The notes: generated from the sequence alone by a model not told the origin. Positions 52,371 to 63,951 are shown, counted from the first letter of the stretch. The stretch is DNA of 64,000 bases from Flammulina velutipes (GCA_011800155.1 CM022372.1:372001-436000), one strand, 5' to 3'. Program-made: numbers and translations.

Positions 52371-53760
52371 CTAGTAGCCGCCTGAGGAGGGGTCGCAGGC
52401 AAAGACGGCCTCACAAGCCACTTTCAATCCACTAGTCAACAACGCCAACCCATCCGGCGCCAAAGGATCACGTTCCCCTTCCGGAACAACCCCAACATAC
52501 GGATTAAAGGTATATATCCCACACGGACACTCCGCTTTGACTTCCTTCAGACTTGTCGCATTGATAACCGAGTCCACGCCTCCTCTGGACAGAGCAAAAG
52601 ACTGTGAGCCCAGCCCCATTGGGGGGGGGGGGGGTACCACGCTGATGCGCCTACGGGAGCCCCGATTGTGTAGAGCGTCCCGCCGGAGTTTATGGTGAGG
52701 GTGCTCGCGGATGTTAGCAGGGGACGACGAAGACGCTGTCGGACATGCTCTCCCAGCCATTTGGTCGGCCGTTGAAGTAGTTTCCGCTGGAGTTGTCGCC
52801 GGAGCCCATGGTTCTGCCGGTCGAATCACATTTGATGGAGGCGAGGGTGGGGCGATACCAGTAGATGAGCTGGTCAGAGATAATGTGGCGGTTGACGGAG
52901 GATTCGCCGGCTTTGTAGGCTGCGATGAAGGGTCTGGCCATGTCCAGCCACCCGTTGTGTGGCCTGGAGGAAGTTGTGAGATTTGTATGATGTGATATGA
53001 TATGGGAGACTGACATGCCGTTCACCTGTCAATGCGTTCACCCATTTAGATCCTCCATCATCCGTGTGTTTGGAGGAAAGAGGCCCGACACAATGTGATT
53101 CACCATAGTCATTCCACGTTACAATCTCCACGTAGTTAGGAGAAGAGGCGAGTATGTCGTTCCAGCGAGAATACCAGAGGAAATCTCCTGGGAATACCAA
53201 GTTGCTATAGCTTACATTGCCGAAGTGGGTAAAAAACCAAGGCGACGCCGCTATCGATTGATGAGTCAGATACTACAATGAATAAGTCAAAATCAGAAAC
53301 TCAGGAGCCATATAGCTCTTGCCGCCCAATATAGACCGATATGTCTGGTCCGACGCCATTACGAGGCGCTTTATTGTGTCCGTCATCCTGTCGAGATTGG
53401 AAAAATCACCTTGGCCAGGATGAAAGTTGTGCACCACATACGACGCCATCCCCGCGACAGCTCTGACGGCAGCGACGTCCAGTCCATCTCCGGCGAATAA
53501 AGAGACGAAGACTTTGCCGTCTATCTTGAGTTGTGCGGGCCTCGAGCCGTATGGGGCGACCTTGGACCCGACACCCACAGCGTTAGAGGGGCTCCACCAG
53601 TTGAAGTCGAATGAGATGAGGACTTTCATGCCGTTGGCGGCGGCGGAGTCATATGCGTAGTTCAGCTGATGGTCGGTGTAGCTGTCCGTGCCGATATTGA
53701 GAGCGAACGCATCGATTTCTTAAGCCATTGCGCGCCTACTGTCGCTGTCGTAGTCATTTT
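52371..53760 (-). pseudogene. GH71 alpha-1,3-glucanase (mutanase) pseudogene
   Basis: Clear GH71 blocks: EIDAFALNIGTDSYTDHQLN, KVLISFDFNWWSPSNAVGVG, LFAGDGLDVAAVRAVAG, VVHNFHPGQGDFSNLDRM, WFFTHFGNVSYSNLVFPGDF and VEIVTWNDYGESHCVGPLSS, then the C-terminal NGWLDMARPFIAAYKAGESS region. The signal-peptide exon is missing. A TAA (53720-53722) interrupts the first block, frame changes occur near 52960-53030 and 52730, and a run of 14 G (52621-52634) lies in the coding tail. GH71 enzymes cut fungal cell-wall alpha-1,3-glucan (established). Very likely inactive here. Confidence 0.8.
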
Positions 53761-54488
53761 GCTATCTTTCGATGATGATGGTAAGTACGCAAGGGACTAC
53801 GCTATTTTCATCGCATAATCGCTCGCCCGCGCCTTTCGACGCGGCTTCGACCGCCTGGCCAGTTCCACTTCCGGGCTCGACCCATGGCGTCATGTACCTG
53901 GACGGACGAAGGGACGATTCCTAAACTCGATGTTCAGTACATATGTGTATTATATTTCTCCTTGAAGGGATCAAACTTCCAAGGTGTGATGCTCGGCTCG
54001 GCTCCAAACAGCAGGAAAGATGAGGAAGAATTGTTGTCCAGTCATGAATATGGCGAAAGCGGTATGGGCAGTCCATATTCCCGCGGGGGGGGGGGTCAAA
54101 TCAGATTCGGACAAAGGTTCTGAGCTGGCCTTAGATCATTGAACAGTATGGACAAGGCATAGCAGTACGAACACACCATAGAGACAAATAATGCATCTTT
54201 TCTCGCATCTTGTCTGTCACAAGTTACTCATACGTGTAATATGTGGAATGAGCCCGAGCTGTTTTTCCTGGTGGCGGTAAGATGTAAAGGGAACCGGGTT
54301 TTGCCGACTCATTCAAAAAGGGCAATGAACACCCGAAATTCTACGGAATACATTGACATTCTGAAGTACACCATATATATATACAATGCCGATGCGAAAT
54401 TTCAACATTGAATGACAGAGCAAAGCTGGACCTAGGATAACGATCAGAAACAACCCAATAGACAGAAATGTGAGCCCCACACTGAATT
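53761..54488. other. No supported gene; poly-G run
   Basis: Contains a second homopolymer of 11 G at 54085-54095. An 80-codon plus frame at 53884 is unsupported. Confidence 0.35.
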
Positions 54489-54824
54489 CTAGAATCTGTC
54501 AAGCCCGACCTCAATGTCTGGTGATGGCAAATCCTGTAGTGATAACTTCCCTCGTTGATTGAGCAAGACAGCAAGAGCCAGCGCCGTGATGCTGGCCACG
54601 AGGGTGATGATGCACAGTGCATAAATGGTGCGGACATATTGGCCAGGAAGACGGTATGAAGGAGATGTGATGCATCCTGAGTCTTCCACCAAGTTGTCCT
54701 CCTCAGACTCGGATGTGTTCAGCGGAGTGTCTTTGCTCTGGAATAGAGCAGTGGGGAGATATGGCGAAGGATTCAACGGCATGTACATGCACATTTTCTG
54801 ACCGAAAGAACTGTGATGAGTCAT
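54489..54824 (-). CDS. Single-pass membrane protein, 111 aa, possible UstYa-type anchor remnant
   Basis: ATG 54824; an acidic N-terminus (NTSESEEDNLVEDSG) and one membrane helix (TIYALCIITLVASITALALA) followed by a short tail to a stop. Layout resembles the N-terminal anchor exon of UstYa-like proteins, but no HxxHC-bearing exon follows downstream. Either a truncated relative or an unrelated small membrane protein. Confidence 0.4.
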   Translation of the reverse strand: MTHHSSFGQKMCMYMPLNPSPYLPTALFQSKDTPLNTSESEEDNLVEDSGCITSPSYRLPGQYVRTIYALCIITLVASITALALAVLLNQRGKLSLQDLPSPDIEVGLDRF

Positions 54825-55274
54825 TTTGGTGACCGGGCGAGAGTGCGCGAGAGTTATCTAGAGTATATAAGTCGCATTCTGCACTATGAAAAGTGCTCAA
54901 TACCCGGGCAGCATTCATCAGCTGCTTGATGATCTTCCGATATCGTTGTTCTAAAATGAAACCGCCGAGAACAAACCCGCGAAGATTCGCCGCTGAAGAC
55001 TATCCGTGGTGATTCTTGATGATCACTGTGACGACTAGGAGATCTAGGAAGATGGAATGTGTTGCAAAGGCGTCAACCTTAGTGATGAATTCGGGATCTT
55101 GGGCACACTGAGCCTTGCGGCAATGCTCTCGTATTGGTATCTATCTAGATGATCAATCGGCACCATCACCCTCGTTTCGACTTTCCACAATGTAAGGATA
55201 GAAAGATGTCGAGCAACTAGTTAAAAGTCAGCCCGAACGACAGCTTCGTCCATTAGCAAACATCTCACCCAAGC
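54825..55274. other. Intergenic
   Basis: Upstream region of the membrane-protein ORF. A TATA-like tatataag lies at about 54861-54870 on the minus-strand promoter side. Nothing else seen. Confidence 0.3.
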
Positions 55275-55367
55275 ATGCAATTCTTCAAATCTCTCTTCCT
55301 CATCGCTTTGGCCTTCACGGCTGAAATGCTTGTGGCGTCCTCCCCAGTCAACCAGCGTAGGGACTAA
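55275..55367 (+). CDS. Tiny secreted-peptide ORF (30 aa unspliced)
   Basis: MQFFKSLFLIALAFTAEMLV plus ASSPVNQRRD: a textbook signal peptide followed by a short dibasic tail, between two UstYa-type genes. A GTAGGG...CCTTAG intron from 55356 would replace the end with a Cys-containing tail of about 20 residues (VGCLKRGETTEKS...). Which form exists is unknown. It could be a peptide precursor, a small effector or chance. Confidence 0.35.
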   Translation: MQFFKSLFLIALAFTAEMLVASSPVNQRRD

Positions 55368-55750
55368 TTAACATCTTTCTTCGAGTCCGAGAGAACTGAT
55401 GTCTCCTTAGCTAGGATTAAAGTCGGGTGCCTCAAGAGGGGGGAAACTACAGAAAAGTCAACTTTGGGTTTTTGCTTCTGAGAGGTACTTACGTCTGTTT
55501 GAGATATCGAGCTTTGCTGATTCATCACTCAGATGAAGCTTTTGAACCGGGGATTCTGATATGTTACATGTACTACCGGTGTTGTTGATGCGATGTTCTT
55601 CATTAGTGCATGGTCCCGGTTTATTGCACCCTTACTTGAAACGAATAGAGTCGATATCGATCCCTGGCATACATTTCAGCGCAAATATCGAATCATGTTG
55701 AAGTCACGAAAGAAGAGTGCATCTGATCTGATCTGATCAAATACGGAGCA

Positions 55751-55758
55751 TATAAATA
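55751..55758 (+). promoter_or_regulatory. TATA box of UstYa-like gene 2
   Basis: tataaata 41-48 bp upstream of the ATG at 55799. An upstream atctgatctgatctgatc run (55720-55738) may be a regulatory repeat. Confidence 0.5.
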
Positions 55759-55798
55759 CTTGACTCGTGAATCGCGCTGTAAAACCTTTGTCCATTCG

Positions 55799-56499
55799 AT
55801 GTTTAATGCACAGCAAGAGCCTGGAAGTCACATACCGCCAAAGCTGACGCCACCATGGACTACCTTCGTTGTGCTGTTGGCGGTCGTGGGATGCTTTAGC
55901 CTAACGTTTGGAATGCACGAGGGCGTTGTGTATCCTACGACAGTAGCTCCAGGTTCCAATGACTATCATCGAGTAATGGCTTACAGTGAGTAAGACTCTG
56001 TCGAGCTGGCTGGCTGACTGAGCCTTGGAAATTAGAACAATTCAACCCGTTGACTGAGCTACCTACCTGGATGGAAGCACCGCTCCCACTGGTACATATG
56101 TCCATGGAGAACTCAGTCCATTTCGGTATCAACGCCGTGACCGAGTGGGACAATGGGACACTGCCAGGTAGCAAGAACGACGGGGTATTTTGGCTTCGCG
56201 TCAGTGATATGAAGGTCACAGAGAAGCGAGAATTCACCAATTCCATGTTTCACCAGATTCGCTGTCTGAACATCATTCGTACATCCGTGGTGGAGTTCAG
56301 GTCCAATGACATCCGCCCGAGTGTGTTGACGCGACACTGTATGAACTACATCAGACAAATGGTCTTGTGCCGGAGTGACATTACCATGGAGAGTGGGCGG
56401 GATCCGGTGGGTCCACAAGCAGTTGTGAGCGACATCACGCATGTTTGTCGTGATTGGAGAGTGGTGTGGGAAGACATTGAAAGACGGACTGCTGGCTAA
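55799..56499 (+). CDS. UstYa-like (DUF3328) protein 2 with altered motifs
   Basis: Exons 55799-55985 and 56036-56499; 216 aa. Membrane anchor WTTFVVLLAVVGCFSLTFG. The family sites read FHQIRCLNII (HxxRC, second His lost) and VLTRHCMNYIRQM (first His lost), although surrounding sequence and the CRDWRVVWEDIE tail fit well. Since the two HxxHC motifs are thought to bind metal, activity may be altered or absent (inference). N-glycosylation site NGT near the middle. Confidence 0.8.
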
Positions 56500-56891
56500 T
56501 ATAATGTTGGTTGAATTTTCCTCCAGACGTCCGAGAGATCTGTGTTGAACGCGTGAACTCCGAGGCCAAACAAAGTTATCCATGGAACCCTATATAGATT
56601 GAAATAAGTAGTCAAAGAGAAATTTCGAAAGATTGCTAAAGCAACGCTATACTGGAGTTGTTGGCGCACAAAGTCCACTGTAGTTCAGAGCGCTGGATTG
56701 CCGCCGTCGAGGTACGAGCCATCGTTGAACATTGAACGTTGAACGTTGATGGTCGATGTTCAAAATCAAGATTGCCACGTGGATACCATATGATATGATC
56801 GATCGATCATCATTCACGCCACACGCAGGCTGCATACGGTATAGATAATCTGTTCCCTAAATAATATCAAGTAGTACACTAATGCGAAGAA

Positions 56892-57687
56892 TCAAACACT
56901 GTGACTATCCTCATCAGCTTTTTTGGAGTCACCGTGGTGGTTATTCCCTTCGCTAACTTCAAACTTGTCATCCTGCCTCCATTCTTCATAATTCTTGTCG
57001 ACCCAGTCCCTGATCTGAGACCAGTCGTGACATAAATGAATCGTGCCTTCGCCGTAGACCGCCTGTGTTGTGCCTCCCTTCACGCTCTCTGCAAGCCGGG
57101 CAGGCTCGAGAGCAGTGTCTCCGTGGCATAGAAGCAACTGCCGGAGATATGAGAGACAGTGAACGGTGTGGTCGAGGTCGTGCTGCGAGAAGTTGCCTGT
57201 TTGCACAAGAGCGGTCATTTTTCGGAAACTATTCAGGCAATGGAGCTGGTGATACATGGACACCGCAAAGTAAGCGTATCCAGAAGTGTCCGACTCGGAT
57301 GGCAGCCTTATAAAACCATGTCCGTTAGGAATGATTGAGTCCCAAGCTTTGTCATCGTCGACTATTGAACACGTTTAAATCATGGAATATATGGTTGAAG
57401 AAATACTACTTACTTCCGTACCGAGGAGAGCTTCCCATAGTCATTGAAGCAGATTGAATCTGAGCAGGCAGGAAATTTGGAGGTGACGACCAAAGGTCAT
57501 CTAATGAATGTCCTATAAGAGATTACTAGGGCCCTGTTGAGTTGACGTTGCACTAACTGCTGTTTGATGCGCCATAATCTCGCGCAAGACACGCTACTAC
57601 CATAAGGACCGAGATGAGCACAATAAACATCGAAAGTATGACAGCTTGGATAGTGCGTTCGGAAATGACATAGAAACGACCTGCCAT
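56892..57687 (-). CDS. UstYa-like (DUF3328) protein 3
   Basis: Exons 57687-57558, 57512-57414 and 57361-56892 (699 nt, 232 aa). Membrane anchor VILSMFIVLISVLMVVACLA. Both motifs intact: YHQLHCLNSF and HTVHCLSYLRQLLLC, followed by HLCHDWSQIRDWVDKNY. The C-terminal tail is acidic. Introns 45 and 52 nt, with GTTAGT and GTAAGT donors. Convergent with UstYa-like gene 2. Confidence 0.85.
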
Positions 57688-58288
57688 TGGGAATGGATAG
57701 GTTCGTGAGTGCCGTAGTTGACAGGATATCCTCGAGAGGCCGTGAGAAACGTACAGGTTTGAATCTCGGGGGCTGTGTCGGGCCACGGTATTCACTGATG
57801 AATTTATCTCTGGCTTCTATTTGAGATCAGCGCAGAAAACGAGCGCGCTTTGAATTGATAATTTACCATCATTGAACCAGGGTGCACGGAGCTAACATTC
57901 TCATTCTTCGCGCGCCTAATCGAAGTAGGTGTGTTCCACAGATGACTCTGGCGCAGCTTCGATGATGTTTTAGAGAACCTGATGCTGTGGGATTCTTTGC
58001 GTTTCGTTCTGATACCTATTGTAAGCCGAGTTCCAGCCTCAGTTTTCGTTACTCCGAGTCAGCGTCAAGATTGGGGTCCCGGAGGCCTAGTGTGTGCGCG
58101 TTGTTCAAGTTTTCCCTGCTGTGCCATCAGCTTCTCCTTATTGATCATCTTCGACGAAGATATGTACAGAATGACACGGCAGGCGATGTCAACAACCTTC
58201 TTCCGTCCAACAATTTCCCAATGATCTCTCAGGCTGTATATCTTATGTCTAAACGCACTTTCTATCTGTTCTACATTCGCTCCTCCCG

Positions 58289-59523
58289 ATGTCCAGCTCA
58301 ACCACCACTCCCAACTACGGTCCCGATGAGCCAACGGAGCTAATTCGGCTGGAGAATGCAAGCTTCGCCGGCAATATCGTAGGCAGCATATTCTATGGCA
58401 AGCTGTATAAGCTCCTCTTATCGTTTTCGCTAACGGCTTTTATTCCAGGGATCGTCCTCGTCCTGTTTTTCCAGTGCGCTGTTGCGATTCTTGGTGCCAG
58501 GAATACACAACGCAGGAATCAGAAATATCTGCTACTAGTCTACGTCTTTTGGATGTTTGCTTTGGGCACCGTCTTCACCGCCATGAACGTACACCAGCTG
58601 CAGCGCTCATACATCGGCTTCCGGTTATTTCCTGGCGGTCCTGTTGCGCATAGCTTGGCGTGCTACTCGACATGGCGTTGCATGATCCCGAATGCTGCAT
58701 TTATTCTCGCGAATTGGTGCGCAGACGCTCTTTTGGTTAGTGATCGTCAATACCCACACTATCCGCCCATATCTTATGGTCATGGTGAAACCCTTAGATG
58801 TACCGCTGCTATGTTATTTATAACAGGCAGTTGTGGGCGTTGATTTTCCCTGCCTTTATGTTCGCTGGTTCCGTATGTGAGTTGTTCGGCAAAAGCAAAT
58901 GTTCAGTCTAACTTAATGGCACCGTAGCCATGGGTATCATAACCATCTACCAGGCGTCTCAGCCTGGCTCCAACCTTTGGGCAGGCGTTACAGTCAACTT
59001 CGGCCTCCCGTACTTCGTCATCTCGGTGTCGTTGAACATCATCTTAACGGCTCTCATATCATTCCGTCTTCTCCAGCACAGTCGCGATTTGAACTCGATC
59101 ATGCACTTCAGCTCAAAGTTATATACTAGGGTCGTTACCATGCTCGTTGAAAGTTGCGCTCTCTACGCCATGGTGTCCATCCTCTTCATCAGTACCTATG
59201 CTGCTCAACATTACACATCGGACTTCTTCCTTCCTATGCTGTCGCAGGTCCAGGTATGCAGAATCACATCACGAAATTTGAGTGTAAAATAACGAAGCTT
59301 TTAGATAATCGCTCCCTACCTCATTATTCTGCGTGTTGCCAATCAACGCTCAGTAACTTCATCAAGCAATGCCAGCCGATCTTACAAGTCGGCTAGGGAC
59401 CACGAAAACATTGAGACGCTGCAAGCTGCAAGCAACCTGGTGCATGAAGTCGCTATGACTTCAATGGCGAATGGGAGTTACACGAGCACAAAGCCACATA
59501 CTTACACCGCAGATGTAGTGTGA
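58289..59523 (+). CDS. Multi-pass membrane protein, Agaricomycete seven-helix family
   Basis: Exons 58289-58397, 58449-58735, 58798-58876, 58928-59253 and 59305-59523 (1,020 nt, 339 aa). About seven hydrophobic helices, including YGIVLVLFFQCAVAIL, LLVYVFWMFALGTVFTAM, MYRCYVIYNRQLWALIFP, FGLPYFVISVSLNIILTALI and VVTMLVESCALYAMVSILFI. The pattern matches a large mushroom-specific family of unknown function. Intron 1 (58398-58448) begins with GC and has 51 nt without a stop. Confidence 0.75.
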
Positions 59524-59957
59524 AGTCACGTTCTAGTTCAGATTTCATGTTCAGGCTTGTGGAGGATTTCACTCTACGTACACCATATTTATGCAATATT
59601 CTCGGACGTTACTCTTCAAAGCGTGGCCGTTTTGTCGGGCGTTCAACGTTCATTACCTCTTTAATACAACTGACTCCGATGACTGGCTGTTGCCAAAACC
59701 CTTGTCTTCACCTTCACCATCTCGATCTCTCGCTGCTTCATATGGAAGCTCTGGAAGTGAAGACTTCAGCAACTTACTACAGTCTGACGGCGTGCTGCTG
59801 GTGTAAACCTCCTGGTAACGGTGGGCTGACTTTGCAGGGGTTATTCAGACTTCGTAGGGCCGGCCGAAGCAAATTTTAAGTAAATCTCTGACATTAGAAA
59901 TGTATGAGAGTAGCAGTATATACTTCATGAATGAAGGCGAAGAAAATTACCGGCCTA
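59524..59957. other. 3' flanks of the membrane-protein and hexosaminidase genes
   Basis: No further coding sequence supported. Confidence 0.35.
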
Positions 59958-61807
59958 TCATTCGAGATTACAGGCCCCTGGGCGCATGGCGCACCACAGA
60001 GGCTGGAGGGCGATAGCGGCGACACCACGCTGGTTGAAGCGATATCCAACTTCATGTAGACGTGATAGCGCGCTGGTAACATTTCGTCCTGGTCCTGACC
60101 AGAAAACTTCAGCGGACGACGCGGCGCGGGGCCATACGATGGAGTCAAGGTTGGAGGGTGAGGATTGTTCCGTCCATAGCAAGTGTTGACCTAAACCGGA
60201 CAGTGAGAATGGGAAGCATGATGAATCATGACACACGAAAACGTACCTCCAAGAACAAGAGCAGCCTGCTCGTCTGTCATGTTCGCGATGGGATCGAAGG
60301 AGTATGCATGCTGCCAAGTCTTGAAAGGGTCACACCAGCTGTTACCGTCGAACTCGCCGAGCCATGCGCCAGCTCCGCAATCGAGATAGAAGTAGTCCGA
60401 GGCGGCATGTACGATTCTGTATCCCTTCTCTACAACGGAGACGGCGTTGCTCGACGAACGCCAGACCATGATTACGGTGTCCTTCTCGACGGTGCTGACG
60501 TTAAAGTCGAGCACCATCTCTTCCCAAACGACGGGAGTCTTGCCGGCATTGCGGACGACAGAGTGGGTAGCGGTGGTGAAGTCGTTGAGCGCGTCATTGA
60601 AGGACTTTCCGGTCGAATTGAGATCAGTCTGTGTCTCGATGTCGTCTGTGTAGCACTTTTCATTGATCTCGTCGCCACCGAGAGAGATGTATTTGGAGTT
60701 GAACATGGAGGAAAGGGCGCCAACGAGGCCGGTGGTGAAGTTTGTAGTCTCAGCGGAGGCGATACGGAGTTGACCAGAGGGAGGCTCAGCAGCGTATGTG
60801 CTCCAAGGAGACAGCTCTACACATGCGACGTGCTCTGGGTAAGATTTGGAGATAACAGACGTGTGTCCTGGCGTGTCGAATTCTGCCAAGACGTCGATCC
60901 CTCGCTAACATTTTGATTAATCATTGTGGAACCGAACTGGAAAAATGAACTTACAGCGTTGGCATAAGCAATGATTTCGGTGACGTCGTCGGGAGAATAG
61001 ACCATGGAAGAGGAATACGCGCCATTTTCGGAGAGCTCTGTGTAACCGGGTACTTGGATGGGGAAGCTCTGGCTGTCGACTACGTGCCAGTGGAATGTGC
61101 TCATCTTGACCCAGCTCATTGCATCAAGTGTGCGTTTGATATCATCGACAGGGAAGCTGATACGTGTGTTAGAGCGGCGCACATGATGAGGGAGCACAAT
61201 GTACTGACTAGTTACGCGCGGTATCAAGCATGAAGCCGCGATACGGCTGTTATCGTCGTGGTCAGAAGGGAAAGCGAAGAAGACCAAGACAACGCACGTA
61301 AACCGGAGCATCATCGATGTCGTACGGAGCTTCGAGGGTATAGATGACCTCGTTGCTTGTATACCAGAGCTGCTCAAAAGTGGTCAGACCTCTGAAGAGG
61401 CCGAGAGTGGTAGCTGCGGAAAGAGTGGCAGCGGATCCATCAACAGGGACGGTAAGATTATAACTTTCGTCGCGCGTTCCCAGCTCTCCCGTTGCGACTT
61501 CTGAGATGCTCTTCGTCTCGCCGGTCAAGGTCAAGGTAAGAGCATTCAAAGCTGGCGCGCCGTCGAACGCGTCCGAGGCTCCGCGATCGGGAACGAGCCG
61601 TGCGAGCTTATCCTCTGCTAAGTTCTTCTTTGAACGGGAGATGGCATCGACGAGGTCTTGGGGAGGACTGTCGATTCCGGACGCGTCAATGTCGAACGAC
61701 GATGAGAGAGAAAGTGTTGTAGAGCCTGTCGAAATCGTTGTAGGCCACGGCCAAAGTGCTAGAGAAGGAGACGCGGCAAGTAGAATTAAAGAAAGACTGA
61801 AGAACAT
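59958..61807 (-). CDS. GH20 beta-N-acetylhexosaminidase
   Basis: Exons 61807-61298, 61246-61209, 61156-60955, 60904-60247 and 60190-59958 (1,641 nt, 546 aa). Signal peptide MFFSLSLILLAASPSLALWP. N-terminal GH20b-like domain, then RGFMLDTARNYFPVDDIKRT, MSTFHWHVVDSQSFPIQVPG, LAEFDTPGHT, the catalytic Asp-Glu pair in YISLGGDEINEKCY, VVWEEMVLDF and the substrate-binding GAWLGEFDGNSW. It removes terminal GlcNAc from chitin oligomers or glycans, outside the cell (established). Several NxS/T sequons. Length and motifs are complete. Confidence 0.92.
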
Positions 61808-62706
61808 GATGGTGAAAAGGAAAGAAGCCCGGTCGCGTGATCTCGGAAATCGAGGCGCTACTTAAATAGTTCATCGGATGTGCGGTACAATGTGGCCCTT
61901 GGGGGAATGAGGAGATACAAGGGAGAACAAGATGCTCGCTACGTGACAATCAAACGCGTCGGCCTCCGACCCGAAGGCGGGTGATCGATTCCCAACTTGA
62001 ACAATCACTTTCACCACGCTCTCAACATTGCTGGCTGCTTTGGCGCTTCATTGGCGCATTGATACTCGCAAGCGAACGTCTCATGAGCGATATTTCTGTG
62101 TGTTGTCACCTCCCCTTGGGTTCGACTCTGGGATGGAATCCTGCGCGCCAACAACCCTTGGGATGTGATTCGTTCACGATCAAATAACTTTCGGACTGTT
62201 TGGTAATTTACATCTTCCAGGCTAATCGTGATAACGCAGGTCCAATACACTGATGATCAATGCAATGTACACCGCCTTTGCTGTCGCCGAAACATCTACT
62301 TTCCCTTCCTCAGAACCATTCCTGTGAATTCCACTCTGATACTTAAACTGGAAGCTCCACCGGCCTTACCTGACGCTCCTGTTCCCGTCAACATTTCAAG
62401 ACCACGTGAAAGTCGAGCGCCACACTATATGTCCTTCTCTTCCGGAACGGTTTCTGCCCTTGTGTTCATACCTGACTTCCCTCGAATGAATTTACATTCT
62501 TTCTCCCATGCGCCGGGAACATACGGACAGACTTGGAGCTACCTTCACAGCTACTAGCTGCTAGCTGTCTCTCGGCTGTGTATACCAAGTCTTAAAGCCT
62601 TCCAAAAGCGAGCTATATGTCGTCCTTTCGTCCCCCCGTCCGTGAAACCCAACAGTCCCTCCCTCCTGCGTTATTTTCGTTCACGATCCAGTAAATCTCT
62701 GCGTAC
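61808..62706. other. Intergenic, no gene recognised
   Basis: Upstream of the hexosaminidase. Short frames at 62228-62557 are unsupported. Confidence 0.35.
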
Positions 62707-63153
62707 ATGGGGGAACAAGACACAGACTTGGGCGAAAGGTCGCTTGCAATTTATGTTGCTCTCGCTGTCGTCCTTGCAGGTGTGTCCTATTCCAAGTATT
62801 GTCATATTACCCCTCTCATTGTTGCAGTTGTTTTCATCCTCCTCATCGTCTATGTCCTCCGCCAGTCTTGTGCGAGGATGCAGTGGGGTTGGAACGATGC
62901 GTGGGGAGCAGCGCCAGGCGCTGTCGCTGCGTTCTTTGCAGAGAGATGCAAGAACGTCTTCAAAGCCACTCCTGGCCTCGGCTTGAGCCAGGAATTCAAC
63001 AGCATTCGAAGTGCCTGTGCGAACATGCCGCCGATTCGAATCCTGCTTCCCGTCCCCGTCGCTACTACACGTGGTCGTGGTCGCTCCCAGAGGCCCTTCA
63101 ATGTCTCTGTTGGTGTTGGTGGGAGGAGAGGAGGACTTACCCCATCTTTATGA
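62707..63153 (+). CDS. Small two-helix membrane protein, 148 aa
   Basis: ATG 62707; helices SLAIYVALAVVLAGVSY and ITPLIVAVVFILLIVYVL, then a Trp-bearing segment and an Arg/Gly-rich C-terminus (TTRGRGRSQRPFNVSVGVGG). A possible intron at 62779-62827 (GTGTGT...TTGCAG) would remove part of the hydrophobic region without a confirmed frame. No family recognised. Confidence 0.45.
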   Translation: MGEQDTDLGERSLAIYVALAVVLAGVSYSKYCHITPLIVAVVFILLIVYVLRQSCARMQWGWNDAWGAAPGAVAAFFAERCKNVFKATPGLGLSQEFNSIRSACANMPPIRILLPVPVATTRGRGRSQRPFNVSVGVGGRRGGLTPSL

Positions 63154-63624
63154 TCATAGTCTCTTATTTTCTTCAGCGTCAGTGATCCCGCCGCTTGCTA
63201 TGCAACTGCTTTCCATATAATTGCTTTCTATGTATGTATGCCGTCGATGTTCTCATGTTCCTTTACCCTACTTGTAACGTTTGAAAGCCAATTGGCTACA
63301 TGTTCGTGTCTGACCATGCCTAGCTGGGCATCTATATTCATATTACTTTCGAAAGCTGAGTTCAGTCAGAAGCTGAACCTCAGTAGATGCCCCCCACCAC
63401 TGTATAATAATACATGTTAACGTTGAATATGATGTATACCTCGAAGACAACGCCACGCGAAAGATTTTTCAAAGAATAGCCTATTAGCATATGTTAGGAA
63501 TTACAACTGGTTAAATCGACAGAAAACTCTTCATCGTAATTTTCGTTTCCTGGGTCGTGAAATTGCATGACAAGAGATGGACGAGAGCGAAGTGCGAGTC
63601 TGAGGGTTGCTCGGCGGTAATAAA
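63154..63624. other. Intergenic
   Basis: 3' flanks of two converging genes. AT-rich; nothing recognised. Confidence 0.35.
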
Positions 63625-63951
63625 TTACACAGAAGGAGCGTAAGAAGCGACTCCGCCGCCATCTTCGACTGGCTTCATGTCGCTGTCAGCGACCCTCTCG
63701 TCGATAAACTCGAAAGTTATGAAGGGTAGCTGAATATGCCCTGATGCACGCCTTTCCTGCCTCTTTCCGCAGAGGAATACGACGGTTGCGGCAATTGCGC
63801 TACACACTAAGAGCACGCCGACTGCGCTAGATGTGTGAGGATCGTAACAAAAATCAGGAAGTAGTAAACACTGACGGATCAGGACGACGAGGAACATGAT
63901 ATTCTCCGCGTTATTGTCCTCTTCAACACGGCGTGGATAATGAATGAGCAT
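63625..63951 (-). CDS. Small membrane protein, 108 aa
   Basis: ATG 63951. Hydrophobic stretch NIMFLVVLIRQCLLLP and a stronger helix SAVGVLLVCSAIAATVVFLC followed by basic GKRQERR (positive-inside) and an acidic cytosolic tail (FEFIDERVADSDMKPVEDGG). The gene may have upstream exons beyond the window. No family recognised. Confidence 0.4.
   Translation of the reverse strand: MLIHYPRRVEEDNNAENIMFLVVLIRQCLLLPDFCYDPHTSSAVGVLLVCSAIAATVVFLCGKRQERRASGHIQLPFITFEFIDERVADSDMKPVEDGGGVASYAPSV

Noticed and set aside
62228..62557. 109-codon plus ORF
   Set aside because: No start context, no domain, no splice partners.
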